From Cytophagales bacterium WSM2-2 (GTDB taxonomy: Bacteria > Bacteroidota > Bacteroidia > Cytophagales > Cyclobacteriaceae), in NCBI GenBank assembly GCA_015472025.1, contig BNHL01000001.1, forward strand, positions 4,824,001 through 4,888,000: 64,000 nucleotides of DNA, written 5' to 3'. Numbering within the stretch: position 1 is the stretch's first letter; the number at the start of each line of letters is the position of its first letter. The translations under genes were made by a program, and so were the position numbers. The notes under the pieces were generated by a model. The model worked only from the letters and a program-made list of their open reading frames with translations. It was not told where the DNA came from and searched no databases. Positions 43,863 through 52,480 of this stretch are shown one piece after another.

Positions 43863-45539
43863 TCACCAGAACTTAATATACAACGCTCCAAGAATCACAA
43901 TTGTAGCAATGATCAGCACCAGAGTTTTTGGTTGAACCCTGAACATTCCTTCATCAAAGTGAAATGCCTTTGCATTAATTTTCGGGCCACCGAGGCTGAT
44001 GAGCACCATCAGCACGACAGTAAAGAAGAATGACCATCCCATGCAAAGCAGGAAAGGAATCTCATAGCCACCTTTGCCATTGGGATAAGCTGTGTAGAGA
44101 ATCGTTTCATTGCCAAACCAGGCTGGCGCATAATTATTAAATACAACCGATAAGGTAAACCCCGTAATCACACCGGCAATTGCAGCCATTCCAGTGGTGC
44201 GTTTCCAGAACATTCCAAGGATAAACATGGCAAAGACTCCAGGGCTTATAAAACCAGTGTACTTCTGAATAAAAGTGAACCCGCCTTCTCCACCGATCCC
44301 TAATAGATCTTCCCACGTGAAAACGATTGCAACAAGCATAGACACCAGAACAGTGACTCTTCCAATCCACACCAGGCCGGCTTCTGAAGCACCAGTCTTA
44401 ATGTACTTCTTATAAATGTCCAATGTGAAAATGGTAGAGATACTGTTAGCTTTTCCTGCCAGTGATGCCACGATCGCGGCCGTAAGTGCTGCTACCGAAA
44501 GACCTTTCAATCCATGAGGCAGAAAACCAAGTATCGCAGAATAGGCGCCATCTTTACTTCCACCTGACAGTTGAGGGAGATGACCATTCTTATACAAAAC
44601 ATACGCTGCAATTCCCGGAAGCATCACGATCACTGGCATAAGTAATTTCAAAAAACCAGCAAAAAGAATTCCGGTACGTGCCGTTTGAAGATCAGCACCC
44701 AATGCCCGCTGTGTAATGTACTGGTTACATCCCCAATAGTTAAGATTCACAATCCACTGGCCTGCGAAGTACATCGCTATTCCCGGAAGCACGAGATACT
44801 TGCTAATCTCTGCTTGTGAAGCGTCAGGCCCTGGTTTGTTTAGTATCATGTGAAAATGATCCGGAGAATCCTGCAGCAGGAAATTAAATCCCGACCAGGC
44901 GCTTCCATCCAATCCGAATTTATCACTCACCACTGTTAGCGCGAGATAAGTTGTCGCCAGACCACCGATGATGAGAACAGCCACCTGGATGACATCGGTG
45001 TAACCAATCACTTTCATTCCTCCTAATGTGATCACCAATGCAAATGCTGCCAGCCCGATCATGATAATATGCAGGGACTGCCCTCCCACCAATCCATTGA
45101 TCGCGACTGAGCCCAAATACAAAATGGATGTCAGGTTAACGAACACATAAAGGAACAGCCAAAAGACCGCCATGATCAATGCCACCGATTCATTGTACCG
45201 CGTTTTTAAAAACTGCGGCATTGTATATATTTTGTTCTTGAGGTATACAGGCATGAACCACACCGCAATAATGATCAGCGCGATAGCGGCAATCCATTCG
45301 TAAGCTGATACGGCTATACCAACAAAGTATCCTTCACCACTCATGCCGATGAATTGCTCGGCAGATATGTTCGAAGCAATAAGAGAAGCACCTATCGCCC
45401 ACCAGGTCAGTGAGCCTTCTGCCAGGAAGAAATCTTTAGTATCGCTGGTGGTCTTTTTCTTTTTCAGGTAGATCCAATAGCCATAGCCGGATACCAACAA
45501 AAAATAAAGGATAAAGACAATGTAATCGCTAAGTACCAT
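43863..45539 (-). CDS. SSS-family sodium/sugar symporter (arabinose operon)
   Basis: 558 residues with 14 predicted helices, the length of SGLT-type symporters. Signature stretches are LIASNISAEQFIGMSGEGYFVGIAVSAYEW, GGMKVIGYTDVIQVAVLIIGG and NLNYWGCNQYITQRALGADLQTARTG, which is the conserved sodium:solute symporter region. It couples sugar uptake to Na+ across the inner membrane. Being the last gene of the L-arabinose operon (5 bp after araA), L-arabinose is the inferred cargo. This is transport at the inner membrane; the operon has no own SusCD pair. Confidence 0.93.
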   Translation of the reverse strand: MVLSDYIVFILYFLLVSGYGYWIYLKKKKTTSDTKDFFLAEGSLTWWAIGASLIASNISAEQFIGMSGEGYFVGIAVSAYEWIAAIALIIIAVWFMPVYLKNKIYTMPQFLKTRYNESVALIMAVFWLFLYVFVNLTSILYLGSVAINGLVGGQSLHIIMIGLAAFALVITLGGMKVIGYTDVIQVAVLIIGGLATTYLALTVVSDKFGLDGSAWSGFNFLLQDSPDHFHMILNKPGPDASQAEISKYLVLPGIAMYFAGQWIVNLNYWGCNQYITQRALGADLQTARTGILFAGFLKLLMPVIVMLPGIAAYVLYKNGHLPQLSGGSKDGAYSAILGFLPHGLKGLSVAALTAAIVASLAGKANSISTIFTLDIYKKYIKTGASEAGLVWIGRVTVLVSMLVAIVFTWEDLLGIGGEGGFTFIQKYTGFISPGVFAMFILGMFWKRTTGMAAIAGVITGFTLSVVFNNYAPAWFGNETILYTAYPNGKGGYEIPFLLCMGWSFFFTVVLMVLISLGGPKINAKAFHFDEGMFRVQPKTLVLIIATIVILGALYIKFW

Positions 45540-45544
45540 TCGAT

Positions 45545-47038
45545 TTAGTTTTTAAATGACTGTTCGTTCCAACGCAGTTCGTTCTTGAACTGATAAAGTG
45601 ATGTATTCTTATTGATCAGCACGCATTCGATACCGGCCATTTCTGCAAAATCAGTAAGATGCTCGGAGGTTAAATTCTGGCTATAACAAGTATGGTGCGC
45701 ACCTCCGGCATAGATCCAAGCGGCACATCCGGTCTTCATGTCAGGCTGAGGTTTCCATAAAACGCGTGCCACGGGCAGTTTCGGTAAATCTTGTTCAGGT
45801 TTTACGGCTTCTACTTCATTCACCAGTAAGCGAAAACGATTGCCCATATCGACCATAGATGCATTTAAAGCAGAGCCTGCCGCTACGTTGAACACAAGAC
45901 GTACGGGATCAGCTTTCCCTCCAATTCCCAAAGGATGAATTTCACAGGAAGGCTTACCATCTGATATAGATTCACAAATTTCGAGCATATGCGCGCCAAG
46001 AACCTGGTTGTTCCCAGGCGCAAAATGGTACGTGTAATCTTCCATGAATGAATTACCTCCTTTCAATCCTGACGCCATCACTTTCATCGCTCTCACCAGC
46101 GCTGCTGTTTTCCAATCTCCTTCTGCTCCAAAACCATAACCTGCTTTCATAAGGCGCTGGACCGCAAGACCGGGCAACTGTACTAGCCCGTGAAGATCTT
46201 CGAAAGTATCCGTAAATCCTTTGAATTGTCCTTCTCTTAAAAAATTGGAAAGACCAGTTTCAATCTTAGCTGCTTCGCGCAAAGAATTTCTCTTCGCGCC
46301 TGTTTTGGTTAGTTGCGATGCAAGTTTGTATTCGTCTTCATACTGCTTAACCAAGTCGTCAATCTCCTTCTCGCTTACATCATTGATCACTTTGACAAGA
46401 TCACCCATGCCATAGCCGTTGACGGAATAGCCAAACTTAATCTGCGCTTCAACCTTGTCTCCTTCTGTAACTGCCACCTGGCGCATGTTATCTCCAAAGC
46501 GGCAGAACTTCGCTCCCAGCCAATCGCCCCATGCTGCGGCCACACGGCACCAGGTTCCTACATCATTTAAAGTGGCCTGATCTTGCCAATGCCCTACTAC
46601 TACTTTGCGATTCAGGCGCATCCGGCTCATGATAAAACCGAACTCACGATCACCATGAGCAGATTGGTTCAAGTTCATGAAATCCATATCGATTTCACTC
46701 CACGGAATGTCCCGATTGAATTGTGTGTGTAAATGTAACAGTGGTTTATTCAGAATCTTCAAACCCCCAATCCACATTTTGGCGGGAGAAAACGTGTGCA
46801 TCCATGCAACAATGCCAATGCAGTCCTTTGCATTATTCGCTTCCTGGCAAAGAGTAAATATCTCCTCCGGAGTTTTTACCACAGGTTTAAAAATCACGCT
46901 TACAGGAATTGCCCCGCTTTCATTGAATGCGGCTGCGATCTGTCTGGAGTGCTCTGTCACTTTTTTAAGCGTCTCTTCTCCGTATAAATGCTGGCTTCCT
47001 GTTACAAACCAAACTTCAAAACTCTTTAACTCAATCAT
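45545..47038 (-). CDS. araA: L-arabinose isomerase
   Basis: 497 residues, the standard AraA length. Strong matches: [32 protein letters not shown] at the N-terminus, [75 protein letters not shown] and the metal-site MEDYTYHF. The enzyme converts L-arabinose to L-ribulose in the cytosol and needs Mn2+. It lies between araD and the symporter. Spacing to araD is 30 bp, the largest gap in the operon, but no internal promoter is evident. Confidence 0.97.
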   Translation of the reverse strand: MIELKSFEVWFVTGSQHLYGEETLKKVTEHSRQIAAAFNESGAIPVSVIFKPVVKTPEEIFTLCQEANNAKDCIGIVAWMHTFSPAKMWIGGLKILNKPLLHLHTQFNRDIPWSEIDMDFMNLNQSAHGDREFGFIMSRMRLNRKVVVGHWQDQATLNDVGTWCRVAAAWGDWLGAKFCRFGDNMRQVAVTEGDKVEAQIKFGYSVNGYGMGDLVKVINDVSEKEIDDLVKQYEDEYKLASQLTKTGAKRNSLREAAKIETGLSNFLREGQFKGFTDTFEDLHGLVQLPGLAVQRLMKAGYGFGAEGDWKTAALVRAMKVMASGLKGGNSFMEDYTYHFAPGNNQVLGAHMLEICESISDGKPSCEIHPLGIGGKADPVRLVFNVAAGSALNASMVDMGNRFRLLVNEVEAVKPEQDLPKLPVARVLWKPQPDMKTGCAAWIYAGGAHHTCYSQNLTSEHLTDFAEMAGIECVLINKNTSLYQFKNELRWNEQSFKN

Positions 47039-47068
47039 TTTAAATTCACGTTAAACATTTTCACAAGT

Positions 47069-47767
47069 CTACTGTCCATAATACGAATCCGGCCCATGCT
47101 TTCTTTCAAAGTGTTTTTTGATTAGCGACTCTTTAAGTCGGTTTGCATCAGGATTAATTTGTAAGGTGAGGCAGGCCATCTTTGCGATCTCTTCGAGTAC
47201 AGCCGCATTGTACACCGCCTTCTTCCAGTCTTTTCCCCATGTGAATGGGGCATGATTTCCCACTAACATCATTTCAACTTCACCCGGTGAAAGCTTTCTC
47301 TCATTAAAGCAATTGATGATCTGAAATCCTGTTTCGTATTCGTAATTCCGTGCAATCTTCTTATCCGGCATCGGAGCCGCACAGGGAACATCCACAGTCA
47401 GATGATCAGCATGTGTCGTTCCGAAAATCGGAATGTCTTTCAATGACTGAGCCCAGGCGGTTGCATACGTTGAATGTGTATGAACAATTGCACCCAGGCT
47501 TTCCCATTCTTTGTACAGAACAGCATGAGTCAATGTATCGGATGAAGGCCGGAGATTTCCATCTACAGTTTTTCCCTCAAAATCAACAACTACCATTTTC
47601 TCTGCAGAGAGATCACCGTATGGAACTCCGCTCGGCTTGATAGCAAATACTTTCTGTTGACGGTCAGCCACACTAACGTTGCCAAAAGTAAAAATCACCA
47701 AACCATGTTTCGGCAATTCCATGTTAGCTTCATAAGCTGCTTCTTTAATACTGTCAAATTTTCCCAT
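47069..47767 (-). CDS. araD: L-ribulose-5-phosphate 4-epimerase
   Basis: 232 residues, class II aldolase/epimerase fold. Seen: LPKHGLVIFTFGNVSVADR (phosphate loop), FAIKPSGVPYGDLSAEKMVVVD, the zinc site IVHTHSTYATAWAQ with two histidines, TTHADHLTVDVPCAAPM and VEMMLVGNHAPFTWGKDW, as in AraD. It converts L-ribulose 5-phosphate to D-xylulose 5-phosphate, the exit into the pentose phosphate pathway. It is 2 bp from the araB stop; the operon order is araB-araD-araA. Confidence 0.96.
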   Translation of the reverse strand: MGKFDSIKEAAYEANMELPKHGLVIFTFGNVSVADRQQKVFAIKPSGVPYGDLSAEKMVVVDFEGKTVDGNLRPSSDTLTHAVLYKEWESLGAIVHTHSTYATAWAQSLKDIPIFGTTHADHLTVDVPCAAPMPDKKIARNYEYETGFQIINCFNERKLSPGEVEMMLVGNHAPFTWGKDWKKAVYNAAVLEEIAKMACLTLQINPDANRLKESLIKKHFERKHGPDSYYGQ

Positions 47768-47769
47768 GC

Positions 47770-49410
47770 TTATTTCAAATTGCCGGCCATCTCACTCAGT
47801 GTTTTAAACTTCCGATATCTTTTCTCATAAATCTGAACTCGTGCGGTCACTGGTTTATACTCCACTTCGAATCCTTGCCCCATAGCTTTCATTGCTTCAC
47901 CTACATTTGGATAAATACCAGCTGCTGTTGCTGCGAACATGGCCGCACCTGCTGCACACGTCTGTTCCGATTTGTGAATTCGTATAGGCATATTCATCAC
48001 ATCAGCCATCATCTGCATAATGAAAGGAGATTTCTTTGCAACACCACCCAGACCAATCAATCCCTTCACCGGAATTTTCTGCTCATTGAAACGATCAACA
48101 ATGGCTTTTGCACCAAAGCATGTCGATTCAACAAGGGCCTTGAATACTCGAGGAGTATCACTGCCTAACCGAAGGCCACTCACTACTGCCTTCAATTCTT
48201 GGTTGGCATCAGGAGTTCGTCTTCCATTGAGCCAATCGAGTGCGAGTTCGTCATTTTCGCTCACAGGAAGTGCAATCGCTTGCTTTGTTAATTCAGGAAT
48301 AATTTTTCCGATCAGCTCTTCGTGCTGTGATTGCTCTTTGATCAAATTCCGGATTGGCCAAGAAAGCAAATCGCGGAACCAGGCGTAAGTATCACCGAAC
48401 GCAGACTGCCCTGCCTCGAAACCAATCATTCCAGGGATAATAGAACCATCCACCTGGCCACAAATCCCACGCACTAATGTACTGCCAACTTCATTTGCCG
48501 GAGCCACAAGCATATCACAAGTGGAGGTGCCCATTACTTTGCTCAAATGATAAGGCTCGATCTGTCCCCCCACGGCTCCCATGTGTGCATCAAAAGCTCC
48601 TACACCAACTATAACATTTTCAGAAAGGCCCAACCGTTGTGACCACTCTTTGCATAGTGTTCCAGCTGGTTGATCTGAGGTGTAAGTCTTATCAAAGAGT
48701 CTTGATCTGAAACCGGAGAGTAATGGATCAAGTGATGTAAAGAATTCTTCAGGAGGAAGTCCATTAAATTCAGCTGCCCATAACGCTTTATGTCCGGCCG
48801 AACAGACACCTCTTTTCATACTGTGAACGTCCGTTCCGCCTGTAAGCAAGAACGGAATCCAGTCGCAATGCTCCACCCATGAATAACAAGCTTTGCGCAC
48901 GCTTTCATCCTCACGTAGCACGTGGAGTAGTTTGGCCCAAAACCATTCAGATGAATAAATGCCACCTACGTATTTCAGGTAGTTGAGAGCAAATTTTTCT
49001 GCATGGTGATTGATCTCAGAAGCCTCTCCGGTTGCCGTGTGATCTTTCCAAAGCACAAACATGGCATTCGGATTCTGATCAAATTCGCGAAGCAATGCCA
49101 GAGGCTTTCCAGTCTTGTCAACCGCGACTGGCGATGATCCCGTGGTATCAACCGAAATTGCTTTGATATTTTTTGCTACCTGAACTCCTGCATTCCGAAT
49201 TGCATCAGCAATACTTTTTTCCAGTCCTTCAATATAATCCAATGGATGTTGTCGAAACTGGTTTTGTACCGGATCACAATACAAACCGTCACGCCACCTC
49301 GGGTAGTGAAAAACTGATGCGCTTACTTCGTTTCCATTGGACGCATCAATGATAACTGATCGAACAGAGTCGGTCCCAAAATCCACGCCTATGACAAATT
49401 GATCTTTCAT
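47770..49410 (-). CDS. araB: Ribulokinase
   Basis: 546 residues, FGGY kinase family. The N-terminal actin-like ATPase start is VIGVDFGTDSVRSVIIDAS, followed by AISVDTTGSSPVAVDKTG, GVGAFDAHMGAVGGQI and, near the C-terminus, GLIGLGGVAKKSPFIMQMMADVMNMPIRI with ATP-site residues. It phosphorylates L-ribulose with ATP to L-ribulose 5-phosphate in the cytosol. The start overlaps the AraR stop by 4 bp, so the two are translationally coupled. Confidence 0.96.
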   Translation of the reverse strand: MKDQFVIGVDFGTDSVRSVIIDASNGNEVSASVFHYPRWRDGLYCDPVQNQFRQHPLDYIEGLEKSIADAIRNAGVQVAKNIKAISVDTTGSSPVAVDKTGKPLALLREFDQNPNAMFVLWKDHTATGEASEINHHAEKFALNYLKYVGGIYSSEWFWAKLLHVLREDESVRKACYSWVEHCDWIPFLLTGGTDVHSMKRGVCSAGHKALWAAEFNGLPPEEFFTSLDPLLSGFRSRLFDKTYTSDQPAGTLCKEWSQRLGLSENVIVGVGAFDAHMGAVGGQIEPYHLSKVMGTSTCDMLVAPANEVGSTLVRGICGQVDGSIIPGMIGFEAGQSAFGDTYAWFRDLLSWPIRNLIKEQSQHEELIGKIIPELTKQAIALPVSENDELALDWLNGRRTPDANQELKAVVSGLRLGSDTPRVFKALVESTCFGAKAIVDRFNEQKIPVKGLIGLGGVAKKSPFIMQMMADVMNMPIRIHKSEQTCAAGAAMFAATAAGIYPNVGEAMKAMGQGFEVEYKPVTARVQIYEKRYRKFKTLSEMAGNLK

Positions 49411-50099
49411 CTTCCAGACGGAAAAACGTTTACTCCGAATTGTGCAGCGTAGGCACGCTTGTTTAGTTTGAAATAATAAGCGCCCTTTTTTGATCCCGAC
49501 TTTTCTTTGTCTTTTAGTTTCACCAACAAGCCATCTGACAAAGCTTTGCGGCTAAAATTACGTTTATCAAATTTCTTGTCGAACACGCTCTCATATAAAC
49601 TATGCAGTTGAGGGAGGGTAAACTTACCTGGCAGCAGTTCAAATAGAATCGGATGATGAGATGCCTTGTAAGATAATTTCTCTCTCGCCAGTTTTACCAT
49701 CCGGTTGTGATCAAAGATGAGTGAAGGAATCTTCTTCAGCGAAAACCATTCCGGACGAAAACGATCCGTCAGTTGTGCTTCATATTGATGGATATCGATC
49801 AGCGCAAAATAGACAACTGAGAAAGTCCGCTCCACGGGATCCCGGCTCGGTTCACCAAAAGTATAGATCTGTTCCATGTAAACATTCTCCAATCCCGTAA
49901 GGTCTTTAAGAACACGGGAGGCTGCTTTGTCCAAGCTTTCGTCTTCATCTACAAAACCTCCCATTAAACTCCACTTGCCTTTCTGTGGTTCAAAGCCACG
50001 ATGGATCAGCAATAGTTTCACTTCCCGGCCGTCAAACCCAAAGATGATGCAATCGACTGCTACCGGATAACGTTCAGTGTGGGAATAGCGCTTCATCAT
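49407..50099 (-). CDS. araR: AraR: Nudix-fold arabinose sensor with winged-helix DNA-binding domain
   Basis: 230 residues. The first ~145 form a Nudix fold (VAVDCIIFGFDGREVKLLLIHRGFEPQKGKWSLMGGFVDEDESLDKAA). The Nudix box is degenerate: the pattern G-x5-E-x7-R-E-U-x-E-E has lost its REx-EE glutamates, reading R-V-L-K-D-L, so no hydrolase activity is expected. The C-terminal ~80 residues (TLPQLHSLYESVFDKKFDKRNFSRKALSDGLLVKL) are the winged helix. This is the arrangement of Bacteroidota AraR, a Nudix-related L-arabinose regulator. It sits inside its own operon, overlapping the araB start and the upstream GH127 stop by 4 bp each. It presumably binds the palindrome at 55980-56000. Confidence 0.92.
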   Translation of the reverse strand: MMKRYSHTERYPVAVDCIIFGFDGREVKLLLIHRGFEPQKGKWSLMGGFVDEDESLDKAASRVLKDLTGLENVYMEQIYTFGEPSRDPVERTFSVVYFALIDIHQYEAQLTDRFRPEWFSLKKIPSLIFDHNRMVKLAREKLSYKASHHPILFELLPGKFTLPQLHSLYESVFDKKFDKRNFSRKALSDGLLVKLKDKEKSGSKKGAYYFKLNKRAYAAQFGVNVFPSGR

Positions 50100-52450
50100 T
50101 TTCTTACTGTGCGGCAGCCAAACACACGGCCAGCTGTTTTAGTGGTGTGCGCCTGGACTTTTATTTCAATTTTAGTTTTGCCCGTAAGATATTCGGAAGG
50201 GATGGGATATTCAATATCAAAGAATCTCCCGGTGGCTGCGCCTTTCAGTTCCTGGGTTGCAAATTGCTTTCCATCAACAAAGAAGTCAAAGCCACGGTTT
50301 TTGTCATCACCGATGTATGTACATAACAGATTGTTTTCAACAGTAGGGTCTATCTTCATTTCGAATGAAAAGAATCCTCCACTCCTTGCCTCTCGTCCCA
50401 TGCGACCGAGGGCATCGCTCACATACGATTTTTCGCTCGCCTTGAGGTTATGATCACGCTCAGGCTGCATTTCGCCTATGCGGCAAACATCAACTGTCCT
50501 CAACTCCACATCATGTTGACGCTTCTTTTCCGCTTCATACTCTTTCTGGCGATTGGCCCACTCTTCCGGAGTAAAGAAATCCCAGTATACATTATAATAC
50601 TGGTCATAAGTATTGTAAAACGGTGCGAGTGTAACATCTGCAGGTTTAGCGACTCCACTTGTTACAAATTCAAGGGAAGAAGAATTTCGCTTCGTCCAAT
50701 CGGAAATATTGTGATTAGCGGTAAGCAGAACTGTCGTCCCGAAAACAGGGTCAGGCATTTCCTTTCCCAGCTTCCCGGCCAATACAACAGGTCCGTAGAG
50801 AAGAGCAATGCGGTTGGGATTATCGGGCATGCTTTCAGAACGTAGGCTCATCGGCAAACTGATCTTAACTTCATCTGTACTCCATGTCCGGTTAATTTCA
50901 AGATAACCTTCTGAGGTAATAGTTGTAGTCGAAGCCTTCCCGTTAATACTAACAGCTACGTCACCTGAAGCCCATCCGGGTCTACGGATTCGCAAAGCGA
51001 ATTTTTGCTTCGAGCTGGATTTAACAGAAATAGTTACTTCCCCATTCGATGGAAAAAACGTATTCATTGTCACTGTCGCTTTTTTCGACTTCCAGTCAAG
51101 TTCGGAAGGGATAAATAAATTGACATAAAGCCCCCCATCCTTTCCTTCCGAATAAATTCCTTCCGTATACTTTGAATGATTTTCCATTCCACTTCCCACG
51201 CAGCAAGTAAATGTGTTAAACGGATCGCTGAAATCCTTTTTGGTCCCCATGCGCAAAGGAACAAAATAACACATCATACCTGTCTGCGGGTTTTGAGAGG
51301 CAAGAATGTGATTATACAAAGCACGTTCGTAATAATCGGTAAGCTTGCTCGATGGCTGAAATGAAAATAAATGTCGGGTCAACTTGAGCATGTTGTATGT
51401 ATTGCACGTTTCACACGTGGCATCGCTCAATCGATCGTTCAGTTTGTCTTGCGGGCCGCAATATTCGTAATTACTATTGCCTCCGATCACATAAGAATGA
51501 TGATTCACCATCGTCTCCCAGAAAAAAGAGGCAATGGTTTTGTCGGACTCTTTCGAGGTAAGCTCATATCTCCTGGCGGCTCCAATCGCTTTCGGAACAT
51601 TGGTGTTGGAGTGTTTGCCAGGCATCGGGTCTTTTTTCTTTGCCAATTCGTCCATCACAAAATGGTCATGGAATTTGTAAGACAGTTCAAGGTATTGCTG
51701 TTTTCCTGTGATCTCATATAAATGGGTAAGAATATCACTCATGCCGCCATATTCGCACTTGCGCATTTTCTCAAGTTGTTCGTCATTCAAGTCTTTGAGA
51801 ATGTCTCCTGTCCAGTCAGCCATTTTTTCTACAATGGCAAGCGCTTTCTTGTTGTCCGCAAAAACATAAGCATCGGCAATACCAGCCATTACCTTGTGAA
51901 CGGTGTACCAGGGCGACCATCCTCCATTGAGATCAAAGCCTCCTGACTTAATAATGCCATGTTTAAGCTTCCAAAAAATAGAGTCTTCCTTAGGGATCGC
52001 TCCAACGTAACCAGACTTGCGGGTGACCTGACATTTTTCCAATTCATCAATAATGAGATCAACTCGTTCTTTAAATTGAATTTTTCCGGTTGAAGCATAC
52101 ATCATCGCACAAGCAGACAAATAGTGTCCCAATGTGTGCCCACTCAGTCCTTCACTCTCCCACCCACCATAGACATCACCTTGTGTTGGCAAGCCTGCAT
52201 TGAGATAAAAGCGGTGGAGCAGACGCTTTAGGTCTATCGTCAGCAAATACTCAGCATCCTTGTCCATCGCATTCTTAAATGGACTTCCATCGAGCAGCCG
52301 CACGTCTTTAAGGTCAAGGCTGTATGCTAAAATATCTGTCTTAGGTTTTGTAGCGATTCTCGGATCATTTTTTTGAATTAAATATCCCTGCGCATGAAGC
52401 ACGAATGAGCTACAAACAAAAAGAGTAATCGCCAGTGTTCTATTCTTCAT
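50096..52450 (-). CDS. GH127 beta-L-arabinofuranosidase (large form)
   Basis: About 784 residues from the ATG at 52450, which gives the signal peptide MKNRTLAITLFVCSSFVLHAQ; a frame open to 52477 would add nine residues. The GH127 (alpha/alpha)6 domain starts with YLLTIDLKRLLHRFYLNAGLP, GGWESEGLSGHTLGHYLSACAMMYA. The catalytic/zinc site is conserved: CETC at 355-358 and TCC at 424-426 (numbered from 52477), matching the Glu338-Cys340 and Cys417-Cys418 quartet of the characterised enzyme HypBA1. Extra C-terminal sandwich domains make it longer than HypBA1. It removes terminal beta-L-arabinofuranose. Second GH127 copy follows from 52481. Confidence 0.9.
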   Translation of the reverse strand: MKNRTLAITLFVCSSFVLHAQGYLIQKNDPRIATKPKTDILAYSLDLKDVRLLDGSPFKNAMDKDAEYLLTIDLKRLLHRFYLNAGLPTQGDVYGGWESEGLSGHTLGHYLSACAMMYASTGKIQFKERVDLIIDELEKCQVTRKSGYVGAIPKEDSIFWKLKHGIIKSGGFDLNGGWSPWYTVHKVMAGIADAYVFADNKKALAIVEKMADWTGDILKDLNDEQLEKMRKCEYGGMSDILTHLYEITGKQQYLELSYKFHDHFVMDELAKKKDPMPGKHSNTNVPKAIGAARRYELTSKESDKTIASFFWETMVNHHSYVIGGNSNYEYCGPQDKLNDRLSDATCETCNTYNMLKLTRHLFSFQPSSKLTDYYERALYNHILASQNPQTGMMCYFVPLRMGTKKDFSDPFNTFTCCVGSGMENHSKYTEGIYSEGKDGGLYVNLFIPSELDWKSKKATVTMNTFFPSNGEVTISVKSSSKQKFALRIRRPGWASGDVAVSINGKASTTTITSEGYLEINRTWSTDEVKISLPMSLRSESMPDNPNRIALLYGPVVLAGKLGKEMPDPVFGTTVLLTANHNISDWTKRNSSSLEFVTSGVAKPADVTLAPFYNTYDQYYNVYWDFFTPEEWANRQKEYEAEKKRQHDVELRTVDVCRIGEMQPERDHNLKASEKSYVSDALGRMGREARSGGFFSFEMKIDPTVENNLLCTYIGDDKNRGFDFFVDGKQFATQELKGAATGRFFDIEYPIPSEYLTGKTKIEIKVQAHTTKTAGRVFGCRTVRK

Positions 52451-52480
52451 GACAACTTTGCGTGACATATTCTTCATCGC

